Source: JBEIHX01 sp040381075 (GTDB lineage: Bacteria > Pseudomonadota > Alphaproteobacteria > Caulobacterales > Aquidulcibacteraceae). Taken from it: 64,000 nt of DNA. The notes below the pieces were generated by a model. It worked only from the letters and a program-made list of their open reading frames with translations, did not search any database and was not told where the DNA came from. The position numbers were made by a program, and so were the translations under genes. The stretch is taken from assembly GCA_040381075.1 (NCBI GenBank), contig JBEIHX010000013.1:1-64000 (forward strand). The letters run 5' to 3'. Positions 33,954 to 45,638 of this stretch are shown here, piece after piece. The number at the start of each line of letters is the position of its first letter. Position 1 is the stretch's first letter.

Positions 33954-34199
33954 TCAGTGTACGCTCACCGGCTCCATGTCATGCGCGCGGGCGGCGGCGA
34001 ATGCGGCTTCACGCGAATCAAGCACCGCCAGCCGATCGCCCTCCGCATCGTGCACGGCATACCAGATGGCGTTCGGATCCAGCTTGAACGGCAGGGAGGC
34101 CGCGCCGCCGGGTATGTCCCGTACAATGTCGCTCGCCCGCGCCGGGCGAACGTAGACGACGCGCACAGAGGTCGTTGATTCGTCGGTAGAAGCGGTCAT
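33954..34199 (-). CDS. DUF1150 family protein
   Basis: A small protein of 81 residues with the DUF1150 pattern: SLPFKLDPNAIWYAVHDAEGDRLAVLDSREAAFAAARAHDMEPVSVH, where the ending AxxHDxxPVSVH is typical. The family is restricted to Alphaproteobacteria, is often found beside small heat-shock protein genes, and has no known function. No Hsp20 gene is adjacent here. It stands alone between two non-coding stretches. Confidence 0.82.
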   Translation of the reverse strand: MTASTDESTTSVRVVYVRPARASDIVRDIPGGAASLPFKLDPNAIWYAVHDAEGDRLAVLDSREAAFAAARAHDMEPVSVH

Positions 34200-35545
34200 G
34201 GCCTAACACCTTCTCGTTGGCGTCCCGCGTCAGCGGCGACGTGGCGCATGCAGCCTGCAGATCACCCGCGAACCCAGACACACCAGCCTTTCGCGTGCAA
34301 TCTGCTCTCCCCGCCGACCATCGGCCGGAGTGCGGCGTGCGCCTGTGGCTAGAGATGGGAACGCCTGCGCCGAGCGCAAGGTCGCGGGCGATCAGATGCC
34401 GGGCTGGCCGACGCCTGGCTGAGGCCCTCCCAGCAGCGCGGCGAAGGCCGCAGGGGCAATGGGCCGCCCGAACAGATAGCCCTGCAGGCCATTCACCCCG
34501 GCAGCCCGCAGGAACGCATGCTGCTCAGGGGTTTCCACGCCCTCCGCGATCACCTCCTTGCCGAGCGCCCGGCCGATCGCCACCACTGCATGAATGATCG
34601 CGGAGGCGTCGCTGCGTTCGCCGAGATCCGCGACGAAGTCGCGGTCGATCTTGATGGCGTCAAACGGAAAGCGCCGCAGGTAGAGCAGACTGGAGTAGCC
34701 TGCGCCGAAGTCATCGAGCGCCAGCCGCACGCCCAGCCGGCGCAGGGCCTGCAGGATGCGTTCGCCCTCTCCGTCATCGCCCATGAAAGCGGTTTCCGTC
34801 ACCTCAATGGTCAGTTTGCCAGGTTCGCACCCGGCCTCTCTCAGCCAACGGCCTACATCATCCAGAAAGCCCGGCTGGCGGATATGCAGGGCCGACATGT
34901 TGACGGACACCCTGATCGGCCAGTCCGCCGTCTCCCGCAACGCCCGGCGCATCACCCAGGCGCCAAGCGCTGCGGACAGGCCGTTGCGTTCGGCCAACGG
35001 CACGAACCTCGATGGCGCGATGGGGCCGAGCTGGGGATGGCGCCAGCGCGCCAAAGCTTCCGCACCCACAACCGTTCGTCCGGTGCGATCCACAATCGGC
35101 TGGTAGGCGAGGTCCAGCCCGTCGGCCTCAAGCGCCGCCCGCAGGTCCGCCAGCAAGGCCAAATCGGCGTCGTCAGGCGGCGAGGGTGATGCTGCGGCCG
35201 GCCCGCCGGCCGCCAGACATGCCGTCAGGCAGGCGCTCGAGCGGGCATAGAGCGCGCGCAGAGCCTCCACGTCGGCCGCCTCCACCCGCCCGCTCCCAGC
35301 CCGCCCGCTCTCACCCCTCCCGGCGCGCTCGATCGCACCGGCTGCCTCCGCAAGGGCCTCTGCGCCGATGTTCAGGCTCATCGACTTGAGCGCATGCGCG
35401 GCGCGCGCCGCCGCTTCCCAATCGCCGGCCTGTGCGGCGGTCGCCAGGGCGTCGATCGCCGGGGGTGCGTTCTCGCGGTACAGACTGAGCACGCGTGCGA
35501 CGAAGTCCGGCCGCCCGCCAGCCGCCATGCGCCGCAACTGATCAA

Positions 35546-38023
<2,478 letters not shown>

Positions 38024-38038
38024 GGGTGGAAATTGGCT

Positions 38039-39388
38039 GTGAAGATTAAACAAATTCTAGAAATCGGACAGTTAAGGTCTCGGCAGTTTTTCGGACGTCG
38101 CGACATATGCGGGAGAAGCCCGAGGGTTCTGGCAGCGTCGAACGGCCCGCGCCGGCCGACCCTGTCGCGCGACCGGAGCGGAAATGTCGCGCTTTGGGTC
38201 GGTCTCGCGGTCCCGGTGATCGGCGGGATCCTCAGCTTCGTCGTCGATCTGGCGAGCGTCGCAACGCTGAAATCGCGCATCCAGCTCGCCGCCGACGCCG
38301 CCGCGCTCGCCGTTGCGCAGCAATCCGTGATTTCAGCAGGATCTGCTTCGCAACAGGCGGACCTGTCCTCCATCGCCCTGGGCATCGTGCTGGCGCAGAT
38401 TGAGAGTGACGAGGTGAGGCGGGCCGCCCAGGTCAGCGCGCGCAGTTTCGACTCGGGCCGGGCCGTCGAAGTCGATGTGACCGCTCCTGCGGCGCCGTAT
38501 ACGGGGCTGTTTCGCGGCGGCGAGACGCCGATCGTGCAGGCGCGCGCCGTCGCCCGCGTCACCTCCATCTATCCGCTCTGCGTTCTTGCGCTGAATGGTC
38601 AGACCCAGGCGATCAAGATGGGCGGCGCCGCCACTGTGGAGGCCGGCGGCTGCATCGTGCAATCCAACTCCAGGAGCAACACAGGGATTTCGGCCAATGG
38701 CGGAGGAACCCTGCGCGCCGGCGAGATCCGCTCCGCGGGCGGTTACAAGGGAACGTCCGCCTCCTTTGTTCCCCTGCCGATCCCGGACTACCCTGCGATC
38801 GCCAATCCGCTGGAGAGCCGGCCGCCGCCGGTCAGGCCCTCGGGCGCGGCGCAGAACTTCAGCGTGAACGCCGGTCAGCATACGATCGGGCCTGGCGTCT
38901 ACGGCTCCATCTCGGTGCAGGGGACCGCGGCTGTGACGATGCTTCCCGGCGTCTACTATATCGACGGCGCGCAGGGTCTTTCGGTCGGCTCCCAGGCGAC
39001 GCTGACAGGCCAGTATGTCGGCGTCTATTTCGAACGCAGCGCCATCACCATTGATCCCGGCGCGACGGTCGAGCTGTCGGCGCCGAAAACCGGCGAGATG
39101 GCCGGAATGCTGATCTGGCGCGGTCCGGGACCTGGCCAGCAGAACTTCAAGTTCAACAGCGGTCAGGCGCGCAAGCTTCTGGGCACGATCTACCTGCCCG
39201 ACGGGGACTTCTGGGCGGACGTGCGCGGACGGATCGCGGAACAGTCCGCCTATACTGTCATTGTGGCGCGCAACCTTCGCCTGGAAAAAGACGCCACCCT
39301 CGTCATCAACGCCAATTACAACGCCACCGACGTCCCGGTGCCGCAGGGCCTCGGCGACACGGTCAAACGCGTCCGGCTCGCGGAATGA
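38039..39388 (+). CDS. TadG-like Flp pilus-assembly protein
   Basis: About 449 residues. The N-terminal TadE/TadG-like domain reads SGNVALWVGLAVPVIGGILSFVVDLASVATLKSRIQLAADAAALAVAQQ, a membrane anchor followed by the characteristic AADAAAL helix. The rest is a secreted beta-rich region (TVEAGGCIVQSNSRSNTGISANGGG, GPGVYGSISVQG, VNAGQHTIGPG...). TadG-type proteins are minor components of Flp/Tad pili or secreted surface proteins. No ATG is in frame near the domain; GTG 38039 with GGTGGA upstream is the best start, but this start is tentative and overlaps the divergent kinase leader. Confidence 0.75.
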   Translation: MKIKQILEIGQLRSRQFFGRRDICGRSPRVLAASNGPRRPTLSRDRSGNVALWVGLAVPVIGGILSFVVDLASVATLKSRIQLAADAAALAVAQQSVISAGSASQQADLSSIALGIVLAQIESDEVRRAAQVSARSFDSGRAVEVDVTAPAAPYTGLFRGGETPIVQARAVARVTSIYPLCVLALNGQTQAIKMGGAATVEAGGCIVQSNSRSNTGISANGGGTLRAGEIRSAGGYKGTSASFVPLPIPDYPAIANPLESRPPPVRPSGAAQNFSVNAGQHTIGPGVYGSISVQGTAAVTMLPGVYYIDGAQGLSVGSQATLTGQYVGVYFERSAITIDPGATVELSAPKTGEMAGMLIWRGPGPGQQNFKFNSGQARKLLGTIYLPDGDFWADVRGRIAEQSAYTVIVARNLRLEKDATLVINANYNATDVPVPQGLGDTVKRVRLAE

Positions 39389-39461
39389 TCGGCATCGCGG
39401 GAAACGAAATCTTATCGTCTGGGTAATACTGATCGTCCCCGTAGCTTGGACACATCAGCCT

Positions 39462-40604
39462 ATGCACGGCGACCTTTTCGTCATCAAAGAGCGCGCCCGT
39501 CTGCTGGTGGCCGACGACGATCCGATCCTGCGCGAATTCGCCCTGGTGCACCTGTCCGGGCCAACCGTCGACGTCGTCACCGCGGCCGACGGCGAGGAAG
39601 CCCTCGAGCGCCTCGCCGGGGGCGGGTTCGATCTGTGCCTTGTTGATCTCGACATGCCTCGGCTGGACGGCTTCGCCGTTATCGAACACCTGCGCCGGGA
39701 CGAAGCCACACGCCACCTGCCGGTGGTCGTGATCACCGGACGCGAGGACATCGTCGCCATCGATCGGGCCTATGCAGCCGGGGCGACCTCATTCGTGGTC
39801 AAGCCGATCAACTGGCGCCTGATCAGCCATCAGCTGCTCTATGTGCTGCGCACCAGTCGGGTTGAAGCTGATCTGCGCCGGGCCCGGGCGTCGGCCGAAC
39901 GGGCGGACGCCCTCAAGTCGAACATGCTGCGCCTGATGAGCCATGAGTTGCGCACGCCGTTCAACGTCATTGTCGGCTATGCGCGCGAACTGCGCCGCTC
40001 GCTCGGCGATCCGGCGCAGCGCCGCCACGCGGAGGAGATCATTTCAAGCGGCCTCGCCCTGCTGGACACGCTGAGCGGGCTGCAGGCGGACGCCCTGGCG
40101 CTGGCTGGCGACGTCAAGACGGTGATGGACGAGCATGCCGCCAGGGACATTCTGCGCGCCGCGGCCGCCGCGGCCGCCATGCGCGACACCGAGTCGCCGC
40201 GAAAGGTGAAGCTGATCGACCGCACGGACACCGACATTCTCACGCTCGACAAGAAGGTCATCACGCGCATCCTGCGCGTGCTCATTGAAAACGCCCTGAT
40301 CCATGGAGCTCCGCCCGTCATCGTCACCGCCGACCGCGCGCCCCATGACGGCGTGGTCTTCACGGTGCGCGATCATGGTCCGGGTCTGACCGAGATTTCG
40401 TGCACAGACTTCGCCGCAGCGTTCCGCCAGGGCGACGATGCACTGACGCGCCGCGCCCAGGGCTTCGGCCTCGGTCTGGCGATCGCCCACCGGCTGGCGG
40501 CGGCGCATGACAGCCATCTGACATTCGCCAACCATCCCGAGGGCGGCTTCCTGGCCAGACTCGAATTGCCGCGCGCGCGCGCGCCGGTCCTGATCAGGGC
40601 GTAG
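39462..40604 (+). CDS. Response-regulator/histidine-kinase hybrid (REC-HisKA-HATPase)
   Basis: About 380 residues, no membrane segment. The receiver domain comes first (Asp62 in LCLVDLDMPRLDG, Lys in FVVKPINW), then HisKA with His161 (RLMSHELRTPFNVIVGYARELR) and HATPase_c (VLIENALIHG, RDHGPGL, GFGLGLAIAHRLAAAH). The ATP lid is slightly irregular (FRQGDDALTRRAQGFGLG). A cytoplasmic REC-kinase of this order relays from another kinase, possibly one of those nearby. The start is ATG 39462. Its last 11 bases overlap the convergent cyclophilin gene. Confidence 0.88.
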   Translation: MHGDLFVIKERARLLVADDDPILREFALVHLSGPTVDVVTAADGEEALERLAGGGFDLCLVDLDMPRLDGFAVIEHLRRDEATRHLPVVVITGREDIVAIDRAYAAGATSFVVKPINWRLISHQLLYVLRTSRVEADLRRARASAERADALKSNMLRLMSHELRTPFNVIVGYARELRRSLGDPAQRRHAEEIISSGLALLDTLSGLQADALALAGDVKTVMDEHAARDILRAAAAAAAMRDTESPRKVKLIDRTDTDILTLDKKVITRILRVLIENALIHGAPPVIVTADRAPHDGVVFTVRDHGPGLTEISCTDFAAAFRQGDDALTRRAQGFGLGLAIAHRLAAAHDSHLTFANHPEGGFLARLELPRARAPVLIRA

Positions 40605-41517
40605 GGGCGGGGCGCACCGGCAGGGGCGCATTGCACAGGTCGATGTAGCCGGCCGGCCTCTTGTACCAGTCATCACGCCGGTTGCGGCGCGCCTCGACCA
40701 ATGCCTGGAAGGTCGGCGTGTCGGTGCGCAACGCCTCGAGCCGGGGTTGCGCCTCCGGCGCCAGGTCCGCCGCCACCCGCACGTCGATCAGCCTCGTGCG
40801 TTCCCCGGGGGTTTCGTAGAAGCCGAGCGGTCCTGACCCGCGCTTCAGGCTGGCGAGCGCGTCGATCCCTGCGACCACCCGTCCGACGACCGTAATGTTG
40901 CGGTCGAGCTGGCGGGGGGCATGGCCGATCACCGCGTAAAGCTCGCCGCCGCCGCCGGAGTCCGCATCCGCATCCCGCCCGACGCCGACGGTGGCGTAGC
41001 AGTGGGCAAGCCACATGGCCCCGGTGCGCGGATCGCGCGCCGCCGGAAACCCGCCGGCGTGGCCAACCTCGCGGGCGTAGCCGTCGCGGTCCTTCAGCCG
41101 CACGAAACCGGCCTGACGCGCCGTCAGATCGCGCCGCTCGAACTCGCCTGGCAAGGTGCGACGCGCGCCCTGCGGGAGCGCCTTGCGCGCGTCGCTGTCG
41201 GCGTCAGGGTCGCCCCACTGGGCGACAAAGTTATCCTGCACCCGCACGATCGACAGGCCGTCGAAATACCCCCCGCGGGCCAGGGCCTTGATGTTGGCGA
41301 CATGGGCGGGCGCAAAGCCCGGCGCGAGTTCGATCACCACCCGGGCTTCGGCGAAGCGCATCACCAGCAGGTTTTCCGGATCGAGCCTGCGCCACGCATC
41401 GGCGGGAGCAGCTGCAAGCACGCTCGCCATTGTCGGGCGGGGCGGCTGTTCGTCCGCCGCCAGCTGCGGCGCAGCAATCGCGGCAAGGCAAAGAGCGGTC
41501 AGCGCGCGAGGTCCCAT
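40594..41517 (-). CDS. Exported peptidyl-prolyl cis-trans isomerase, cyclophilin type
   Basis: The product has 307 residues, with a signal peptide (MGPRALTALCLAAIAAPQLAADE) and a cyclophilin-like beta-barrel: VVIELAPGFAPAHVANIKALARGGYFDGLSIVRVQDNFVAQWGDPD, GAMWLAHCYATVGVGRDAD, ITVVGRVVAGIDALASLKRG. The GGYFDG and QxGDPD pattern is typical; several active-site positions are replaced, as in other alphaproteobacterial long cyclophilins. It would assist periplasmic folding. The C-terminus is a polar extension of about 60 residues. Convergent with the REC-kinase gene. Confidence 0.88.
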   Translation of the reverse strand: MGPRALTALCLAAIAAPQLAADEQPPRPTMASVLAAAPADAWRRLDPENLLVMRFAEARVVIELAPGFAPAHVANIKALARGGYFDGLSIVRVQDNFVAQWGDPDADSDARKALPQGARRTLPGEFERRDLTARQAGFVRLKDRDGYAREVGHAGGFPAARDPRTGAMWLAHCYATVGVGRDADADSGGGGELYAVIGHAPRQLDRNITVVGRVVAGIDALASLKRGSGPLGFYETPGERTRLIDVRVAADLAPEAQPRLEALRTDTPTFQALVEARRNRRDDWYKRPAGYIDLCNAPLPVRPAPTP

Positions 41518-41648
41518 GGGTGCTCCCGAAATCGGCCCACAGGCTGACCCAAGCGGCGCGCCCTGTCGAGAGGCCTCACCGCCGGCCTGGTCGCCAGCAG
41601 GCGGGTTCAGGCGCCCGGCGCCGGGGCTGTTGAGAGGCGGTTCAAAGG

Positions 41649-41718
41649 GTGTCGGTTACAGAGTGAGGGTTACAGGGTGAGGGTTACGGGGTGAGGGTTA
41701 CAGGGTGAGGGTTACAGG
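41649..41718. repeat. 14-bp tandem array x5 containing the ABC1-kinase stop codon
   Basis: Unit gtgagggttacagg, five copies with two single-base changes. The coding strand of each unit contains TAA, and the stop codon of the minus-strand kinase gene (41712-41714) lies in the last copy. Confidence 0.92.
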
Positions 41719-43070
41719 GGGCGTTCGAGCCCATGGCGCCGCAGCGCGTCGGCCTGCCGCTCGGCCAGGCGCGTGACGTCAAAATCGCTGATCTCGGCCT
41801 CGAACAGGGTGCGGAAGTTGAGCTCCGCGCCGAGATGCAGAAACGCTGCGCCAAGACCGATGGCGGCGCGATCCATGAACACGAATTCGCGCGGTATGCG
41901 CACAGGACCGTGGGCGAGCAACTGCTCCTTGACCGCCATCGCCTCGCGACGGCCGTATTCGCCGGGACTGACCCCGTCGGCGACGCTGCGCACCCGATCC
42001 TCCAGCAGGGGCCCGTATATGAAGCGCGCCCACAGGTTGAGGGCGTCCATCTGGGCCCGGGACAGCGCCGCGAAGCCCCAGATCCGATACGCGTGCGCCG
42101 CTGCGTCATCGTCATTGTCCATCAGCGCCTGGCGCAGCATCAGGACCCCCTCGACGAAGCGGGCGGGAAACACCCTGACGCAGCCAAAATCAAGCAGGTT
42201 GAGACGTGCGCCGCCGTCGGCGAAGCTGTAATTGCCAAGATGCGGATCGCCGTGGATCACGCCGTAACGGCACATTGGCGACCACCAGGCCTTGAACAGA
42301 AGCCGCGCGATATTGTCCCGCGCCGCCTGGGGCGCGGCCTTGAATGCGGCGAGCGGCGCCCCCTCAAGCCATGTCATGGTCAGGAGGCGGCCGGTCGACA
42401 GTGCATCCACCGGCTCAGGCGCAACGATGTCGGCTTCGCCCGCAAGCATCGTGCGATAGAGCCGCATGTGCGCCGCCTCGCGGCGGTAATCGAGTTCTTC
42501 GCGCAGGCGCTCGCCCACCTCCACCGCGATCTCGCTGGGGTCGATCACCCGACCGAGCCGGCGCACCAGGGCGAGCAGCGCGGTCAGCTGGGCGATGTCG
42601 CTCTCCACCGCGCTCGCCATGTCGGGGTATTGCAGCTTGCAGGCCAGCGCCGCGCCGTCAGGCGCGCGCGCCCTGTGCACCTGGCCGAGCGATGCGGCGG
42701 CCACCGCATCGGTGGAAAACTCCGCAAAGCTGTCCTGCCAGGCTTCGCCAAGTTCGGCGCGCATGCGGCGACGGACAAAGGGCGGCCCCATCGCCGGGGC
42801 GTTGCTCTGCAGGCTCGCCAGCTCCTGTGCGTAGTCCGGCGGCAGCAGGTCAGGAATGGTGGACAACATCTGGGCCACCTTCATCAGCGGTCCCTTCGTC
42901 GCGCCAAGCGCTGCGCGCAGCGCCTGGGCGATCTGGCGGTCAGCGTCGTCGCCCCCGAACAGACGCTCCATGCCGGCCCGCGCCGCGAGACCTGTCATGC
43001 TGGCGCCGACGGCGGCCGTTCGCCGAGCCCGTCCAAGCAGGGTGTCGCGTTCACGATCTGGAGGATGCAT
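41712..43070 (-). CDS. ABC1/AarF (UbiB-like) atypical kinase
   Basis: The product has 452 residues. Family motifs: GPLMKVAQMLS near the N-terminus (KxGQ-like), AAASLGQVHRARAPDGAALACKLQYP, EELDYRREAAHMRLY, GRLLTMTWLEG, and the catalytic segment YGVIHGDPHLGNYSFADGGARLNLLDFG. The UbiB/COQ8 family are ATP-dependent proteins supporting ubiquinone synthesis or membrane lipid metabolism. No ubiE or ubiJ is adjacent, so this is probably an accessory paralogue rather than ubiB itself. The stop codon lies in a tandem array. Confidence 0.9.
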   Translation of the reverse strand: MHPPDRERDTLLGRARRTAAVGASMTGLAARAGMERLFGGDDADRQIAQALRAALGATKGPLMKVAQMLSTIPDLLPPDYAQELASLQSNAPAMGPPFVRRRMRAELGEAWQDSFAEFSTDAVAAASLGQVHRARAPDGAALACKLQYPDMASAVESDIAQLTALLALVRRLGRVIDPSEIAVEVGERLREELDYRREAAHMRLYRTMLAGEADIVAPEPVDALSTGRLLTMTWLEGAPLAAFKAAPQAARDNIARLLFKAWWSPMCRYGVIHGDPHLGNYSFADGGARLNLLDFGCVRVFPARFVEGVLMLRQALMDNDDDAAAHAYRIWGFAALSRAQMDALNLWARFIYGPLLEDRVRSVADGVSPGEYGRREAMAVKEQLLAHGPVRIPREFVFMDRAAIGLGAAFLHLGAELNFRTLFEAEISDFDVTRLAERQADALRRHGLERPL

Positions 43071-43141
43071 GCACGCTATGTGGCGTGCGCCCGCGGCGAA
43101 GAAAAGGCGGCAAACGCACGGATGCGTGCGACTGTCCCATT

Positions 43142-43157
43142 TTAAGCCGGCCTTTAC
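43142..43157 (+). promoter_or_regulatory. CtrA-like box upstream of a sigma-54-activating response regulator
   Basis: TTAA-GCCGGCC-TTTAC, one mismatch from the CtrA consensus TTAA-N7-TTAAC, 65 bases before the regulator start. In Caulobacter, the sigma-54 activator TacA is CtrA-controlled, which makes the match plausible; alone it is weak. Confidence 0.35.
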
Positions 43158-43221
43158 TCGCCAGCGCTAGGGTCTGCGCAACAAAAACGCGAGGATTTCG
43201 CGATAATCTGGTGCGGGTGAC

Positions 43222-44694
43222 ATGGCGAAGACGGTGCTCATCGCGGACGACGATCCGACGCAGCGTCGCCTCTTGCAGGCGGCTGTCGAGCGACAGGGAT
43301 TTCTGACCCGACTGGCCGAAGACGGACCGCGCGCCATCGCCATGGCGACCGCTGCAGACGTGGTCCTGCTCGACCTGGTGATGCCCGGCGTCAATGGGAT
43401 GGAAGCGGTTCAGGCCATTCGTGGGTTTCGCCCGGATCTGCCGATCATCGTGCTTACCGGCCATGGCGGCGTCGACACCGCCGTCAACGCCATGCAGGCT
43501 GGGGCCAACGACTTCCTCGTCAAACCGGCGAGCCCGGAGCGGGTCGTCGTATCAATCCGCAACGTGCTGAAGCTCAGCGAGCTGACGGGCGAGGTCAAGC
43601 GGCTGAGCCGCAAGGCGGCGGACCAGCTGACTTTCGATGATCTGATCGCCGCGGCCCCGGCCATGCGCCATGTGGTGCGCCTGGCGCGACGGGCGGCGGC
43701 GTCAGGCATACCTGTGCTTGTGCTGGGAGAGTCCGGCGTCGGCAAGGAGCTGCTGGCGCGCGCGACGCACGGCGAAAGCGAGCGGGCCGGAAAACCCTTC
43801 GTCGCGGTCAACTGCGGCGCCATCCCCGAGAACCTCGTGGAGTCCATTCTGTTCGGCCATGAGAAGGGCGCCTTCACCGGCGCCCATGATCGCCACCTCG
43901 GCAAGTTTGTTGAAGCCGACGGCGGCACGCTGTTTCTCGATGAGGTTGGCGAATTGCCGCTCGACATCCAGGTCAAGCTCCTGCGCGCGCTGCAGGAGTC
44001 GGAGGTTGATCCGGTCGGCGCCAAACGCCCAGTCAAGGTCGACGTGCGCATCGTTGCGGCGACCAATCGCGATCTCGGCAAACTCGTCGAGGAGGGACGC
44101 TTCCGCGAAGACCTGTTCTATCGCCTCAATGTCTTTCCCATCGAAGCGCCGCCGCTGCGCGAGCGCCGCGACGACATTCCCGCCCTGGTGCGCCACTTCG
44201 TGTCCCGCTTCAACGCTGAAGAGGGAAAACAGATCATCGACGCGGCGCCGCAGACCCATGAGATGCTCGCCGCCTATGATTGGCCGGGCAATGTCCGGCA
44301 GCTGGAGAACGCTGTCTTCCGCGCCGTCGTCCTAGCCGATGGGCAATATCTGACGCCAGAGGACTTTCCCCAGATCTCGGGCCTGAAACCGCAGCTGCGC
44401 GACGTCGAGGGGCCGGTGCGTCTGCAGCCCGCGCCTGTGTCCGCGCCGCAATCGGGTGAGGCGCAGGGCGTGCAGGCGCCCCAGCCTGGCCAGCCCGGCG
44501 TCGAGATCCTCGACGCGGCCGGCCATCTGCGCTCCCTTGAGGCGATCGAGAAGGATCTGATTTCCTTCGCGCTCACCCTGTATGATGGGCATATGTCCCA
44601 GGTCGCCCGGCGGCTGGGAATAGGGCGCTCCACCTTGTACCGGAAACTGAAGGAGTACGGTCTGGATCCCGGCGCCTGCGCGCTCGAAGGCTGA
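43222..44694 (+). CDS. Sigma-54-dependent response regulator (NtrC/TacA type)
   Basis: The product has 490 residues. REC domain with Asp51 (VVLLDLVMPG) and Lys101; AAA+ domain with Walker A GESGVGKE (169-176), the sigma-54-contacting loop GAFTGA (216-221), Walker B GGTLFLDEVGEL and the sensor GNVRQLENA; a C-terminal HTH (SQVARRLGIGRSTLYRKLKEYGLD). It would activate promoters with the RpoN encoded at 2120. The genomic group includes Caulobacter TacA; I consider TacA orthology possible but unproven. It stands alone, 151 bases from the ABC1 kinase. Confidence 0.92.
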   Translation: MAKTVLIADDDPTQRRLLQAAVERQGFLTRLAEDGPRAIAMATAADVVLLDLVMPGVNGMEAVQAIRGFRPDLPIIVLTGHGGVDTAVNAMQAGANDFLVKPASPERVVVSIRNVLKLSELTGEVKRLSRKAADQLTFDDLIAAAPAMRHVVRLARRAAASGIPVLVLGESGVGKELLARATHGESERAGKPFVAVNCGAIPENLVESILFGHEKGAFTGAHDRHLGKFVEADGGTLFLDEVGELPLDIQVKLLRALQESEVDPVGAKRPVKVDVRIVAATNRDLGKLVEEGRFREDLFYRLNVFPIEAPPLRERRDDIPALVRHFVSRFNAEEGKQIIDAAPQTHEMLAAYDWPGNVRQLENAVFRAVVLADGQYLTPEDFPQISGLKPQLRDVEGPVRLQPAPVSAPQSGEAQGVQAPQPGQPGVEILDAAGHLRSLEAIEKDLISFALTLYDGHMSQVARRLGIGRSTLYRKLKEYGLDPGACALEG

Positions 44695-44730
44695 GGCGCA
44701 TCGGCGCAGGCGTCGCCCCGACGCGAGGCT

Positions 44731-44775
44731 GGCCGGGCGCGGTCTGGCCGGGCGCGGTCTGGCCGGGCGCGGTCT
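44731..44775. repeat. 15-bp tandem array x3
   Basis: Unit ggccgggcgcggtct, three exact copies in the 162-base gap between the response regulator and the YqhA-type gene. Confidence 0.92.
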
Positions 44776-44856
44776 GGCCCTGCGGGCGCGCCGGATTGAC
44801 CGGCGCGGCGGGTTTGCTAGACGCGGGCAGCGCCTTTCAGGGCGGCGGGGACAGGC

Positions 44857-45411
44857 ATGCACAAACACGACAACGTCATCGAGCGCACCATTGAAGGACT
44901 GATGTTTCAGAGCCGCTGGCTTCTGGCGCCCATGTATATCGGCCTGATCGCCGTCCTCGCGCTTCTGATCGTCAAGTTCTTCCAGGAGCTGCTGGTGTTC
45001 GCGCCCCTGGTCCTGAATTTCGCGGAACCGCCGCCGGAAAGCACGGTCATCCTGAACCTGCTGACCCTCGTGGATCTGGCGCTGGCCGGCAATCTGCTCG
45101 TGATGGTCATCTTCTCCGGCTATGAGAGCTTCGTGTCGAAGATCGATACCGGCGACAATCCCGACCGGCCGAACTGGATGGGCAAGGTCGACTTCGGCGG
45201 CCTGAAGCTGAAGCTCGTCGCCTCCATCGTGGCGATCTCCGGCATCCATCTGCTGAAGGCCTTCATGGACATCGACAGCCAGGACAAGGACAACCTGTTC
45301 TGGCTCGTCGTCGTGCACATGGCCTTTGTGGTGTCCGGCGTGCTCCTCGCCCTGATGGACCTGATCGCATCCAAGGCGAAGGAAGCAAAGTACGACGCCA
45401 GCGGCGACTGA
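44857..45411 (+). CDS. YqhA/UPF0114 family membrane protein
   Basis: The product has 184 residues. It matches the TIGR00645/UPF0114 pattern: IERTIEGLMFQSRWLLAPMYIGLIAVLALLIVKFFQELL, LLTLVDLALAGNLLVMVIFSGYESFVSKID, KLKLVASIVAISGIHLLKAFMDI, and a final membrane segment. It is a conserved inner-membrane protein of unknown function with three to four membrane segments. It is flanked by tandem arrays on both sides. Confidence 0.93.
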   Translation: MHKHDNVIERTIEGLMFQSRWLLAPMYIGLIAVLALLIVKFFQELLVFAPLVLNFAEPPPESTVILNLLTLVDLALAGNLLVMVIFSGYESFVSKIDTGDNPDRPNWMGKVDFGGLKLKLVASIVAISGIHLLKAFMDIDSQDKDNLFWLVVVHMAFVVSGVLLALMDLIASKAKEAKYDASGD

Positions 45412-45430
45412 ACCGCGCAGCCCCCGTTTG

Positions 45431-45495
45431 AGGCCGCCCGTGCAGGCCGCCCGTGCAGGCCGCCCGTGCAGGCCGCCCGTGCAGGCTCCCCGTTC
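45431..45495. repeat. 13-bp tandem array x5
   Basis: Unit aggccgcccgtgc, four exact copies and one variant (aggctccccgttc), 19 bases after the YqhA-type stop. Confidence 0.92.
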
Positions 45496-45560
45496 AGGCC
45501 GCAGCCAGACAGCCGGGCTGCGCATCGAGACCTCGCCCCGACGCCAGGATCCCGGGACGC

Positions 45561-45592
45561 CCCGACGGTCCGACGACCCGACGGTCCGGCGA
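45561..45592. repeat. 16-bp tandem repeat x2
   Basis: Unit cccgacggtccg(a/g)cga, two copies plus a partial third, in the same gap. Confidence 0.75.
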
Positions 45593-45638
45593 CCCGACGC
45601 CCGGACCCCGGGCGGGGCAGGGCCGCGCCGGGCGCCTG

